NCBI GenBank assembly: GCA_002402945.1 | Contig: DHGV01000010.1 | Location: 18,398-35,067, forward strand | DNA length: 16,670 bases | Source of the DNA: Pelotomaculum sp. UBA4789 | GTDB lineage: Bacteria; Bacillota; Desulfotomaculia; Desulfotomaculales; Pelotomaculaceae | Reading direction: 5' to 3' | Part shown: piece after piece, positions 1 to 7,194 of the stretch | How the letters are laid out: every line of letters starts with the position of its first letter | How positions within the stretch are numbered: the stretch's first letter is position 1 | Translations under genes and position numbers: made by a program | Notes under the pieces: generated by a model | Seen by the model: the letters and a program-made list of their open reading frames with translations, nothing else | Database searches by the model: none | What the model was told of the DNA's origin: nothing

Positions 1-1149
1 GTGGCGATTGACGTGCACAGTGGCCAGGTTCTCGCCCTGGCCAGTTACCCGACATATGACCCCGTAAAGCTGTCCGGAGTCCTTTCACAAAAAGATTATG
101 ATGATTTATTTAACTCATCTTTAAAACCCATGCTGAACCGGGCTTTATTGACATATGCGCCGGGCTCGGTTTATAAGATGATCGTGGCCATGGCCGCTTT
201 GGAGGCGGGCAAAGTAAACCCTCAGGACACCATTTCAGACCCGGGCTATTTTTTCCTCGGCAGGACCTTTTATGACTGGATATCCGGCGGCCACGGCAGG
301 GTAGATTTAATCAGGGCTATTAAGGTATCCTGCGATACATATTTTTATCAGCTGGGCTACAGGATAGGCATTGAAGAAATTGCCCGCATGGCCCGGCAGT
401 TTGGTTTGGGTGAGAAGACCGGCATTGAACTGCCCGGTGAGGAGGCAGGCGTAATAGCCGACCCGGATACAAAGATACAGCAGCGGCTGGATTACCTGGA
501 TGCTGAATCAGTTGCTAAAGTAAAGGAATTGGAACAGCGCTATGCTGATCTTCTCAGCAAGACCAACAAAGAAGAGCAGCGCAGGGTGCTTTTGGGCAAA
601 AGAGCTGATGAACTCAGGGAAATTGAATGGGAGTTGGACTGGCATGAGTATGACACGATCATTTCATCAATTGGACAGGGGGACAACCGCTTCACGATAC
701 TTGAGCTGGTCAGCTATATAGCTGCCATTGCCAACGGCGGCACCCGTTATAAACCTTATATTGTGCAAAAAGTAGTGGATTTCAACGGCAGGGTACTGGA
801 AAACAATGAGCCTGTTGTATTGGGACAGGTTAATGTGTCAGCAAAAACGCTGGCTGTAGTCAGGCAGGGCATGTATGAGGTAACTCAGCCGCCTGACGGT
901 ACCGCGTATGGCTTTTTTGTCGGTTTTCCTCAGGTGGCTGCTAAAACAGGTACGGCAGAGGTTACAGACCACAAACCGCATGCCTTGTTTGTAGCTTTCG
1001 CTCCTTATGAAAACCCGGATATTGCTGTCGCAGCAGTTCTGGAGTTTGCCGGACACGGCGGTACGATAGCCGGACCGGTGGCGGAGGATATGCTGGCAGC
1101 TCACTTTGGCCTGCCTGTACCAGGAGAGGCAAACCAGAATAAACCTTAA
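1..1149 (+). CDS. mrdA: Penicillin-binding protein 2 (PBP2), 5'-truncated by window edge
   Basis: Class B transpeptidase that cross-links peptidoglycan during cell elongation, acting outside the membrane with the SEDS glycosyltransferase RodA (encoded at 3189-4334). The visible 382 codons begin inside the protein: the first residues (AIDVHSGQVLALASYPTYDP) match the segment just before the transpeptidase core, so the cytoplasmic tail, membrane anchor and pedestal domain lie upstream of base 1, and the GTG at 1 is probably not the start. All three active-site motifs are present: SVYK at residues 56-59 (nucleophile S56), SCD at 110-112 and KTG at 315-317. Residues about 155-222, between the ELPGE segment and the SIGQG segment, hold a charged, helix-prone stretch much longer than in the E. 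coli protein. The gene ends before a hairpin terminator. FtsI-type PBPs also share these motifs; the min/rodA context favours PBP2. Confidence 0.93.
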   Translation: MAIDVHSGQVLALASYPTYDPVKLSGVLSQKDYDDLFNSSLKPMLNRALLTYAPGSVYKMIVAMAALEAGKVNPQDTISDPGYFFLGRTFYDWISGGHGRVDLIRAIKVSCDTYFYQLGYRIGIEEIARMARQFGLGEKTGIELPGEEAGVIADPDTKIQQRLDYLDAESVAKVKELEQRYADLLSKTNKEEQRRVLLGKRADELREIEWELDWHEYDTIISSIGQGDNRFTILELVSYIAAIANGGTRYKPYIVQKVVDFNGRVLENNEPVVLGQVNVSAKTLAVVRQGMYEVTQPPDGTAYGFFVGFPQVAAKTGTAEVTDHKPHALFVAFAPYENPDIAVAAVLEFAGHGGTIAGPVAEDMLAAHFGLPVPGEANQNKP

Positions 1150-1157
1150 TACAATGT

Positions 1158-1189
1158 AACGCCATATTATAAAATAAGGGGGCGTTTTT
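1158..1189 (+). terminator. Rho-independent terminator after PBP2
   Basis: AACGCC (1158-1163) pairs with GGCGTT (1181-1186) around a 17-nt A/T-rich loop, and the right arm runs into a T tract. It starts 8 nt past the PBP2 stop codon and separates it from the min genes. The stem is only 6 bp, so termination may be partial. Confidence 0.6.
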
Positions 1190-1208
1190 GTCCATTTATA
1201 TTTTGTTT

Positions 1209-1237
1209 TTGCAGGATTTGGTTTTAAACTGTAGAAT
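1209..1237 (+). promoter_or_regulatory. Possible sigma-A promoter for minCDE
   Basis: TTGCAG (1209-1214) and TAGAAT (1232-1237) are separated by 17 nt, between the PBP2 terminator and minC. The -10 matches 5 of 6 consensus bases, the -35 only the TTG. Position after a terminator supports a new transcription unit, but the -35 is weak. Confidence 0.35.
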
Positions 1238-1273
1238 TTAAATCAATCGATAGCGGACCGGGAGGATATAGTT

Positions 1274-1714
1274 TTGGCCTTTTTAAAAGGTATCAATAAT
1301 CATGGTAATCTTCCATATCCAGGTCATGCTTTGGCGGCTGACCAGGACGATTTGACAGATGAAAACACAATCCTGATCCAGAGAACTCTCCGCTCAGGCC
1401 AAATTGTCCGTTATGACGGGAATATTGTAGTTCTGGGAGATGTCAACCCTGGGGCAGAGATATCGGCAACAGGCAACATTATAGTGATGGGCGCCCTGAG
1501 AGGGGTGGTACACGCCGGTGCCGGCGGTGATGAAAATGCCATTGTACTGGCTTTTCGCTTGCAGCCGACTCAGCTCAGGATTTCCAATCATATTACCCGG
1601 CCTCCTGACAATGAAGCGATTGAAACAGATCACCCTGAGATGGCCCGGATCAGAGATGGTGTTGTTACTATAGAAGTTTTCCAGGCAACAGCGGAACGAC
1701 AGGTCAGAGCCTGA
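1274..1714 (+). CDS. minC: MinC, short form with only the C-terminal (MinD-binding) domain
   Basis: Septum-site inhibitor that MinD recruits to the membrane to block FtsZ rings near the poles. The 146-residue protein aligns with the beta-helical C-terminal domain only: repeats of the type GNIVVLGDVNPGAEI and GNIIVMGALRGVVHAG at residues 49-82, preceded by RSGQ at 40-43, the motif E. coli MinC uses to bind MinD. Only about 30 residues precede the domain, whereas full MinC proteins are about 210-230 residues with an N-terminal FtsZ-inhibiting domain. TTG at 1274 follows GGGAGG (1260-1265) by 8 nt, and an in-frame TAG at 1232-1234 limits any extension to about 13 codons, so the missing domain is not hidden upstream. 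First gene of minCDE. No frame disruption is seen, so it is probably an intact short gene. Confidence 0.88.
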   Translation: MAFLKGINNHGNLPYPGHALAADQDDLTDENTILIQRTLRSGQIVRYDGNIVVLGDVNPGAEISATGNIIVMGALRGVVHAGAGGDENAIVLAFRLQPTQLRISNHITRPPDNEAIETDHPEMARIRDGVVTIEVFQATAERQVRA

Positions 1715-1818
1715 AATATTGAAACAAAATAATGATATTCGAATCTTGTATGGATTGCATGTTTCATGATCCAAATATCCTGGTGGCCACGATTTTACAT
1801 GAGGAGGATACTTTGAGT

Positions 1819-2610
1819 ATGGGTGAAGTAATTGTTGTTACTTCCGGCAAGGGAGGGGTAGGCAAGACCACTACCACTGCCAATATTGGGGCAGGCTTGG
1901 CTTCTATGGGCAAGAAAGTGGTTCTTGTAGACGCTGATATAGGGCTTAGAAATCTTGATGTGGTCCTGGGACTGGAGAATAGAATCGTATACGATATTGT
2001 CGATGTCACCAGCGGAAACTGCCGCCTGCGGCAGGCTTTGATAAAGGATAAGCGACTGGAGGGTCTGCATCTTCTGCCGGCTGCCCAGACCAAGGATAAA
2101 ACCGCAGTAAGTCCCGATCAGATGCGCGAATTATGTACAGAGCTGAAGAAGGATTTTGATTATATTATAATCGATTGTCCCGCCGGCATTGAGCAGGGCT
2201 TCCGCAATGCTGTAGCAGGGGCTGATAAGGCAATAGTGGTGACCACACCAGAGGTTTCAGCGGTGCGTGATGCCGACAGGATTATCGGCCTGCTGGAGGC
2301 TGCTGAACTGCGTGACCCCAAATTAATAATAAACCGGATCCGCCCCAAGATGGTCAGGCAGGGAGATATGATGAGCATTGATGATATCATTGATATTCTT
2401 GCCGTAGATTTAATAGGGATTATACCTGAAGATGATATGATTGTAATCACAACTAACCGTGGTGAGCCTGTAGTCCTGGATCTTGGTTCTCGTTCAGGCC
2501 TTGCCTACAGAAATATCAACAGGCGGATCCTGGGTGAGGATGTGCCTCTGATGAGTATAGAAGAAGATGGGTTTTTCAGAAGACTTCGGAAAATTATCGG
2601 CCTGAGTTAA
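1819..2610 (+). CDS. minD: Septum site-determining ATPase MinD
   Basis: Membrane-cycling ParA/MinD-family ATPase that carries MinC to the membrane and is released by MinE. The 263-residue product opens MGEVIVVTSGKGGVGKTT: the deviant Walker A motif with its signature lysine lies at residues 10-17. A VDADIGLRNLD motif and an IIDCPAGIEQG Walker B/switch region follow. The C-terminus (GFFRRLRKIIGLS) is the amphipathic membrane-targeting helix typical of MinD. Start choice: ATG 1819 lines up with B. subtilis MinD. TTG at 1813, only two codons earlier, has better spacing (5 nt) from GAGGAGG at 1801-1807 and is a real alternative. A longer reading from ATG 1732 adds 29 unconserved residues and leaves the strong SD inside the gene. 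Placed between minC and minE. Confidence 0.96.
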   Translation: MGEVIVVTSGKGGVGKTTTTANIGAGLASMGKKVVLVDADIGLRNLDVVLGLENRIVYDIVDVTSGNCRLRQALIKDKRLEGLHLLPAAQTKDKTAVSPDQMRELCTELKKDFDYIIIDCPAGIEQGFRNAVAGADKAIVVTTPEVSAVRDADRIIGLLEAAELRDPKLIINRIRPKMVRQGDMMSIDDIIDILAVDLIGIIPEDDMIVITTNRGEPVVLDLGSRSGLAYRNINRRILGEDVPLMSIEEDGFFRRLRKIIGLS

Positions 2611-2631
2611 ACCGGAAAGGGGGGCGCAGCG

Positions 2632-2907
2632 ATGCTGGAATTTATCACGAAGCTTTTTAGCAGGAATAGCGGAAGTAAAAACATTGCTAAGGAGAGGCTT
2701 CGCCTGGTCCTGGTACATGATCGGACCAGTATATCGCCTCAACTGCTGGAAACGCTTAAAAACGAAATGATCCAGGTAATTTCTAAATACATGGAAATCG
2801 ATGAATCAGCCCTGGAGGTTAACCTGGATTCAAGCGGCAATACAGTGGCCCTGGTTGCGAACATCCCGATTAAAGGAATGAAAAGAGCAGCTGTGTCATC
2901 AAAGTAA
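2632..2907 (+). CDS. minE: Cell division topological specificity factor MinE
   Basis: Activates MinD ATPase and removes MinD from the membrane, which produces pole-to-pole or zonal Min patterning. The 91-residue protein has the family layout: an amphipathic N-terminus (MLEFITKLFSR, residues 1-11) for membrane contact, the MinD-contact segment KERLRLVLVHDR at about 21-32, then the topological-specificity domain with its beta-strand/helix arrangement. GGAAAGGGGGG-type SD bases lie at about 2613-2623. It starts 22 nt after minD, so it is cotranscribed and probably translated with it. MinE is absent from B. subtilis, which uses DivIVA/MinJ, but common in clostridial lineages. Two terminator-like hairpins follow. 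Confidence 0.96.
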   Translation: MLEFITKLFSRNSGSKNIAKERLRLVLVHDRTSISPQLLETLKNEMIQVISKYMEIDESALEVNLDSSGNTVALVANIPIKGMKRAAVSSK

Positions 2908-2983
2908 TGCATGAGTAACAAGAGACGTGGGCTGCGGGGATGATGGGCGATCAAACAAGCAGATAGCACACAAATTTTGAACA

Positions 2984-3012
2984 CCTGTTATTAAGGCAGC
3001 GGGCTTTTTTTA
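2984..3012 (+). terminator. Terminator-like hairpin 1 after minE
   Basis: CCTGTT (2984-2989) can pair with AGCGGG (2998-3003) using two G-U pairs, followed by C and a seven-T run (3005-3011). The stem is weak but the U-tract is strong. It closely resembles the next hairpin. Confidence 0.45.
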
Positions 3013-3082
3013 TCCTGTAGGGGGATCGAATTTATTCGGTCAGCGATGCGTATAAATAATACAGCTAACGCAATTTATACCA

Positions 3083-3111
3083 GCCTGTTATAGGAGTAAC
3101 GGGCTTTTTTT
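3083..3111 (+). terminator. Rho-independent terminator 2 between minE and rodA
   Basis: GCCTGTTA (3083-3090) pairs with TAACGGGC (3097-3104) with one G-U, a 6-nt loop and a seven-T tail (3105-3111). This is a clear terminator and probably ends the min transcript. Confidence 0.7.
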
Positions 3112-3127
3112 ATTCAGCCACTTATTA

Positions 3128-3133
3128 TATAAT
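3128..3133 (+). promoter_or_regulatory. Possible -10 box of a rodA promoter
   Basis: A perfect TATAAT lies at 3128-3133, just after terminator 2 and about 55 nt before rodA. The -35 position is occupied by the T tract, a poor match, so the promoter call rests on the -10 and on location. A second -10-like TATTAT is at 3153-3158. Confidence 0.3.
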
Positions 3134-3188
3134 AGAATACGTGCTTTCTAAATATTATACGTCGTTTATTGGAGAGAGTGTTTGAGCT

Positions 3189-4334
3189 GTGTTCCAACAA
3201 AGCAGATTATTTAAAAAACTTGATCAGACACTGCTTGTTGTTGTGGCTTTAATTCTGATTTTCAGCCTGGTAACCATTTACAGCGCAACAAAAGACGATG
3301 AGTTGTTGAAAAATGATTTCGTTAAGCAGATTCTCAATATAATAATTGGCTTGGCTGCCATGGTATTTGTGCTCAACATAAACTATGAGGATTTGGCTAA
3401 ACATATGAAGCCGCTCTACATCCTTAACCTGATTATTTTGGGAGCGGTAATATTCATGGGAGACTCTGCGCTGGGCGCGCAGCGTTGGATTGAGATTGGC
3501 CCTTTTCGCTTTCAGCCTTCAGAGTTTTCAAAACTCATCATAATCATTTGTTTTGCCGTTTATCTTGACTCTCGCCAAGGTAAACTTAACAGGTTCAGGG
3601 ATCTGATACCATGTTTTGCTTTTATCGGCATGCCGATGTTATTGATTCTAAAACAGCCGGATCTTGGGACCTCGCTGGTGTTTTTGGCGATTATGTTTGG
3701 AATGCTTTTCGCGGCTGGCGCGCGCCCCAGGCTTTTGATCCTGTTAATCGTGGGCGGCCTTGCTTTTGTATCACTATGGATTTGGGCTCATTTCTGGTTC
3801 GAGGCCAACAGCGCCTTTAACCTCTGGATTCCCTTAAAAGATTATCAACTGAAGCGGCTTACAATATTTCTTAATCCGTGGGTGGACTGGTATGGTGACG
3901 GTTACCATGTTATTCAGTCGCAGATCGCAATCGGGCATGGTGGTCTTTTTGGCAGGGGGCTTTTCCAGGGAAGTCAGACCCATGGTGACTTTCTGCCTAT
4001 TCAGGACACTGACTTTATATTTTCTGTTGTTGGGGAAGAACTGGGTTTTGTCGGCGCCGCTGCCCTTTTAATTCTCTTCTTTGTTTTAATTTATCGCTGT
4101 ATTTATATCGCTGTTAATGCCAAAGATAATTTTGGATTCTTGTTATCAGTCGGCGTTATATCGATGATCACATTTCACATCCTGATTAATGTCGGTATGA
4201 CCACAGGAATCATGCCGGTTACAGGCATCCCCCTGCCGATGTTCAGTTACGGGGGCAGCAACATGATTACCAACCTTGCGGCTCTTGGTTTGCTTCTGAA
4301 TATTAACATGAAGCAGCAGAATATACTGTTTTAA
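3189..4334 (+). CDS. rodA: RodA, SEDS-family peptidoglycan glycosyltransferase
   Basis: Integral membrane glycan polymerase of the SEDS family (RodA/FtsW/SpoVE); with PBP2 it builds the lateral wall. The 381 residues consist almost wholly of hydrophobic segments, and the family signature is clear in the second half: HGGLFGRGLFQG, then QDTDFIFSVVGEELGFVGA, then a C-terminal TGIPLPMFSYGGSNM stretch, the typical SEDS P-x-x-SYGGS ending. Start: GTG at 3189 is the first start codon after an in-frame TGA at 3183-3185, with GGAGAGAG at 3171-3178 as ribosome-binding site (10 nt spacing). FtsW and SpoVE share the motifs; proximity to PBP2 and the min genes favours RodA. It stands alone between terminator 2 and a repeat-containing gap. 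Confidence 0.93.
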   Translation: MFQQSRLFKKLDQTLLVVVALILIFSLVTIYSATKDDELLKNDFVKQILNIIIGLAAMVFVLNINYEDLAKHMKPLYILNLIILGAVIFMGDSALGAQRWIEIGPFRFQPSEFSKLIIIICFAVYLDSRQGKLNRFRDLIPCFAFIGMPMLLILKQPDLGTSLVFLAIMFGMLFAAGARPRLLILLIVGGLAFVSLWIWAHFWFEANSAFNLWIPLKDYQLKRLTIFLNPWVDWYGDGYHVIQSQIAIGHGGLFGRGLFQGSQTHGDFLPIQDTDFIFSVVGEELGFVGAAALLILFFVLIYRCIYIAVNAKDNFGFLLSVGVISMITFHILINVGMTTGIMPVTGIPLPMFSYGGSNMITNLAALGLLLNINMKQQNILF

Positions 4335-4403
4335 TTTATTCAATCCTGGAAACAGGCTTCAAGTAATATCAGCCTGAGCGCTCGTGTCATCCTGATCATT
4401 TAC

Positions 4404-4462
4404 GTCATCCTGAGCGCAGCGAAGGATCTTAAACAAGATTCTTCACTAACGTTTAGAATGAC
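4404..4462. repeat. Interspersed palindromic repeat (GTCATyCTGAGCG... type)
   Basis: The left arm (4404-4430, GTCATCCTGAGCG onward) and the right arm (4435-4462, ending TTTAGAATGAC) are imperfect reverse complements over about 27 nt, with a 4-nt loop. The element resembles the widespread GTCATTCTGAGCGAAGCGAAG palindromic repeats seen between genes in many bacteria. A partial copy, GTCATCCTGA at 4386-4395, lies just upstream, so the site may hold a decayed older copy as well. It is non-coding and lies in a 274-nt gap. The hairpin could be a mobile miniature element or an RNA-stabilising structure. Confidence 0.7.
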
Positions 4463-4502
4463 ACCAAGAAACAGGCAGTATTCCCAGAATCCATGGGTAC
4501 AA

Positions 4503-4529
4503 ACCGGGGATGGTGCTCCGGTATTTTTA
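4503..4529 (+). terminator. Terminator-like hairpin before the radical SAM gene
   Basis: ACCGGG (4503-4508) pairs with TCCGGT (4517-4522), one pair being G-U, with an 8-nt loop and then ATTTTTAATT. It is about 180 nt past rodA and probably stops read-through from rodA or the repeat. Confidence 0.5.
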
Positions 4530-4608
4530 ATTAGCCCGGCATGAGAAACATATGGCAGCCTATTCTGGCAGATACTGCCTGGAATTAGGGTGTACAGGAG
4601 ATAAAACT

Positions 4609-6456
4609 ATGAATCTGCTGCAGCAAATTTTGCCCCTGGTAAAAAAGCCCGCCCGTTACGCAGGCGGTGAATGGAATGTGGTACACAAGGATTGGGAAAA
4701 TACTGAAATCAAGGTTGCCTTTGCCTTTCCTGATGTTTATGAGGTAGGCATGTCTCATCTGGGGCTGCAGATCCTCTATAATATTGTGAACAGCAGGCCG
4801 GATGCTTTAATGGAGAGAGCATTTGCCCCCTGGCCTGACATGGCGGATAAGATGCGCGAAAACAGTTTGCCCCTGTTCGCCCTTGAGTCGCAAAGACCAG
4901 TAAGAGATTTTGATATTGTGGCCTTTACACTCCAATACGAGATGAGCTTTTCAAATATATTGTATATGCTGGACCTGGCCGGGATACCATTGCTGTCAGG
5001 ACAACGAGATGCAGAAGTTCCGCTGATCATAGCCGGTGGCCCCTGCGCGTTTAACCCTGAACCGATGGCTGATTTTATTGACATTTTTGTGATCGGCGAA
5101 GGGGAAGAGGTTGTCAATGAACTGCTTGATGTCGTATCCGCAGGCCGGCGTAAAATGCTTGCCAGAAAAGAGATTTTGTTAAATGCTGCAATGGTGCCAG
5201 GTATATATGTTCCTTCGCTTTACCAGGTTTTTTACCGGGAAGACGGTACTTTTTTGAAGATCAGGCCGCTGCGGGAAAATGTTCCGGAAAAGGTAACTAA
5301 AAGGGTGGTTAAGGACTTTGACAGGGCTCCTTTCCCCATAAAGCCAGTGGTTCCTAACACTGAGGCTGTGCACGATCGAATGATGATTGAAGTTTTGAGG
5401 GGCTGTACCAGGGGTTGCCGTTTTTGCCAGGCCGGCATAATCTACCGTCCGGTGCGGGAAAAAAAACCTGAAACAGTGCTGCGGCAGACTGCAGAACTTG
5501 TAAATAACACCGGTTATGATGAAATTTCTCTCACGTCCCTCAGCACCAGCGACTACAGCCCTGTCCTTGAAGTAATAAGAGCAATTGCGGATAAACACGC
5601 ACAACAAGGGATCAATGTATCACTGCCTTCCCTGAGGGCGGATCATTTTTCGGTGGGCCTGGCAAAAGAGGTGCAGCGCGTACGCCGCTCCAGCCTCACT
5701 TTTGCGCCGGAAGCAGGTACACAGCGCCTGCGGGATGTTATTAATAAGGGTGTTACTGAAAATGACCTCATGGAAGCGGCTGGGGCAGCATTCAAAGAGG
5801 GATGGCAGGCAGTAAAATTGTATTTTATGATCGGCCTGCCAACTGAAAACGATGAGGATTTGGATGGCATAGCTCAGTTGGCAAAAGATGTGCTGGCCCT
5901 GGGCCGTAAAAACGGTGTCCCCCGCGGGCGCTTAAAGGTGACAGTCAGTGTTTCATCATTTGTTCCCAAGGCTCATACTGTATTCCAGTGGGAACCGCAG
6001 GCGCCGGTTGAATACCTGAAGCGAAAACAGGACGAATTGTCAAAGAAAATAAGAGATCGTGGTTTAACTCTGAATTATCATAACGCTGATCTCAGCCTTA
6101 TTGAAGCTGCTTTCGCCAGAGGAGACAGGCGGCTGGGTGCGGTACTGATCAACGCCTATCAGCTGGGATGCCGGTTTGACGCGTGGTCGGAGTATTTCAA
6201 AAATAAATTGTGGCTCGAAGCCTTTCGGCAGGCCGGTCTTGAACCAGGGTGGTATGCCTGCCGCAGCTACAAGTATGATGATCCGCTGCCATGGGATCAT
6301 ATTGACCCGGGCGTGTCTAAGCAGTACCTTGTTCTTGAACATAAGCGAGCCATGGCAGGCATACTTACCGGTGACTGCCGGACAGGTTCCTGTACTGGCT
6401 GCGGAGTATGCCCGGCGCTTGAAATCGAACCATTTTATGCGGGAAGTGAACAGTAA
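4609..6456 (+). CDS. B12-binding-type radical SAM protein, TIGR03960 family (function unknown)
   Basis: Radical SAM enzyme of the TIGR03960 type; no reaction is established to my knowledge. The 615-residue protein has an N-terminal region of the kind related to B12-binding folds (residues about 1-230, including FAFPDVYEVGMSHLGLQILY), then the radical SAM 4Fe-4S motif CTRGCRFC with cysteines 266, 270 and 273. A second cysteine cluster, CRTGSCTGCGVC (C590, C595, C598, C601), lies near the C-terminus and could bind another cluster or a metal. Start: ATG 4609 begins MNLLQQILPLVKKPARYAGG, the usual family start, with ACAGGAG at 4594-4600 (8 nt spacing); an upstream ATG at 4552 adds 19 unconserved residues. 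Its stop overlaps the start of the DUF2344 gene. These two proteins commonly occur together, sometimes fused, and here sit beside RNase G and ribosomal protein genes. Confidence 0.93.
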   Translation: MNLLQQILPLVKKPARYAGGEWNVVHKDWENTEIKVAFAFPDVYEVGMSHLGLQILYNIVNSRPDALMERAFAPWPDMADKMRENSLPLFALESQRPVRDFDIVAFTLQYEMSFSNILYMLDLAGIPLLSGQRDAEVPLIIAGGPCAFNPEPMADFIDIFVIGEGEEVVNELLDVVSAGRRKMLARKEILLNAAMVPGIYVPSLYQVFYREDGTFLKIRPLRENVPEKVTKRVVKDFDRAPFPIKPVVPNTEAVHDRMMIEVLRGCTRGCRFCQAGIIYRPVREKKPETVLRQTAELVNNTGYDEISLTSLSTSDYSPVLEVIRAIADKHAQQGINVSLPSLRADHFSVGLAKEVQRVRRSSLTFAPEAGTQRLRDVINKGVTENDLMEAAGAAFKEGWQAVKLYFMIGLPTENDEDLDGIAQLAKDVLALGRKNGVPRGRLKVTVSVSSFVPKAHTVFQWEPQAPVEYLKRKQDELSKKIRDRGLTLNYHNADLSLIEAAFARGDRRLGAVLINAYQLGCRFDAWSEYFKNKLWLEAFRQAGLEPGWYACRSYKYDDPLPWDHIDPGVSKQYLVLEHKRAMAGILTGDCRTGSCTGCGVCPALEIEPFYAGSEQ

Positions 6457-7145
6457 TGCCAAGGTACAGAGTTATGTACGCCAAGGAAGGGCCAGCCAGG
6501 TATATATCACACCTTGACCTAATCAGGGCTTTTGAACGGGCAGCCAGGCGGGCCGGGCTGCCGCTCGCTTTTACACAAGGTTTCAACCCGCATCCCAAAC
6601 TGTCATTTGCCGCCCCGCTGGCAGTAGGGACAGCTGGAGAAGCGGAATTCGCCGATTTGGAATTGTCCGGGAATATTTCTGCCGGGGTTGTGGCAAAGTC
6701 TCTTTCAGGTGTGATGCCGGAGGGGCTGCGGGTGATCGAAATCAGGCTGGTACCGGACTCCGCCCCGGCCCTTATGGCCACAGTGGATTTGGCTGGATAC
6801 ACTGCCCGGGCAGTGCTTGCGATGTCCCTGGACAAAGAAATGGTTGAAAAGGCCATTGCTGAATTTCTGGCAAGGCCGGAGATCCTGGTGGAACGCCGCA
6901 GTAAGTCAGGGGAAAAGAGAATTTTCGACATAAAGCCTGGTATTATTACAATGTCGGCTCAGATAAATGATGATATAATAGTGCTGGATGCTGAACTGAA
7001 AACAGGCAGCAGCGGCAACATCAGGTTTGAAGAGCTGCTAGGAGCTTTTTCGGAAAATTTTTGTATTCCGCTGCGGGGCAATTTTGTCCTCTGCCGGAGA
7101 GCGCTTTATACAGCTGGGAGAAATCGACAAGATATGCTATGGTGA
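6456..7145 (+). CDS. DUF2344 / TIGR03936 family protein, partner of the radical SAM protein
   Basis: Protein of unknown function and constant companion of the TIGR03960 radical SAM enzyme. The 229-residue sequence has the family hallmarks at its N-terminus: RVMYAKEGPARYISHLDL, then ERAARRAGLPLAFTQGFNP and HPKLSFAAPLAVG (residues about 4-60). No signal peptide or membrane segment is apparent. Its ATG (6456-6458) overlaps the upstream TAA (6454-6456) by one base, so translation is coupled and the two proteins are probably made in equal amounts. What can be inferred is a joint role, perhaps RNA- or ribosome-related given the neighbours, but the sequence does not prove this. Confidence 0.9.
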   Translation: MPRYRVMYAKEGPARYISHLDLIRAFERAARRAGLPLAFTQGFNPHPKLSFAAPLAVGTAGEAEFADLELSGNISAGVVAKSLSGVMPEGLRVIEIRLVPDSAPALMATVDLAGYTARAVLAMSLDKEMVEKAIAEFLARPEILVERRSKSGEKRIFDIKPGIITMSAQINDDIIVLDAELKTGSSGNIRFEELLGAFSENFCIPLRGNFVLCRRALYTAGRNRQDMLW

Positions 7146-7194
7146 GAAATATCTAAAAAGCAGGGTGTTTTTATTTCAAAGGGGATAGGTTTTT

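Noticed and set aside
838..1195. Minus-strand ORFs under PBP2 and throughout the window
   Set aside because: They are shadows of well-recognised + strand genes, with no SD and no family motifs.
1732..1818. Longer MinD reading from ATG 1732
   Set aside because: The extra 29 residues are not conserved, and the strong GAGGAGG at 1801-1807 points to a start at 1813 or 1819.
4353..4376. CAGGCT/AGCCTG hairpin just after rodA as a terminator
   Set aside because: A 6-bp stem without a T tract, merging into the repeat region; too weak to call.
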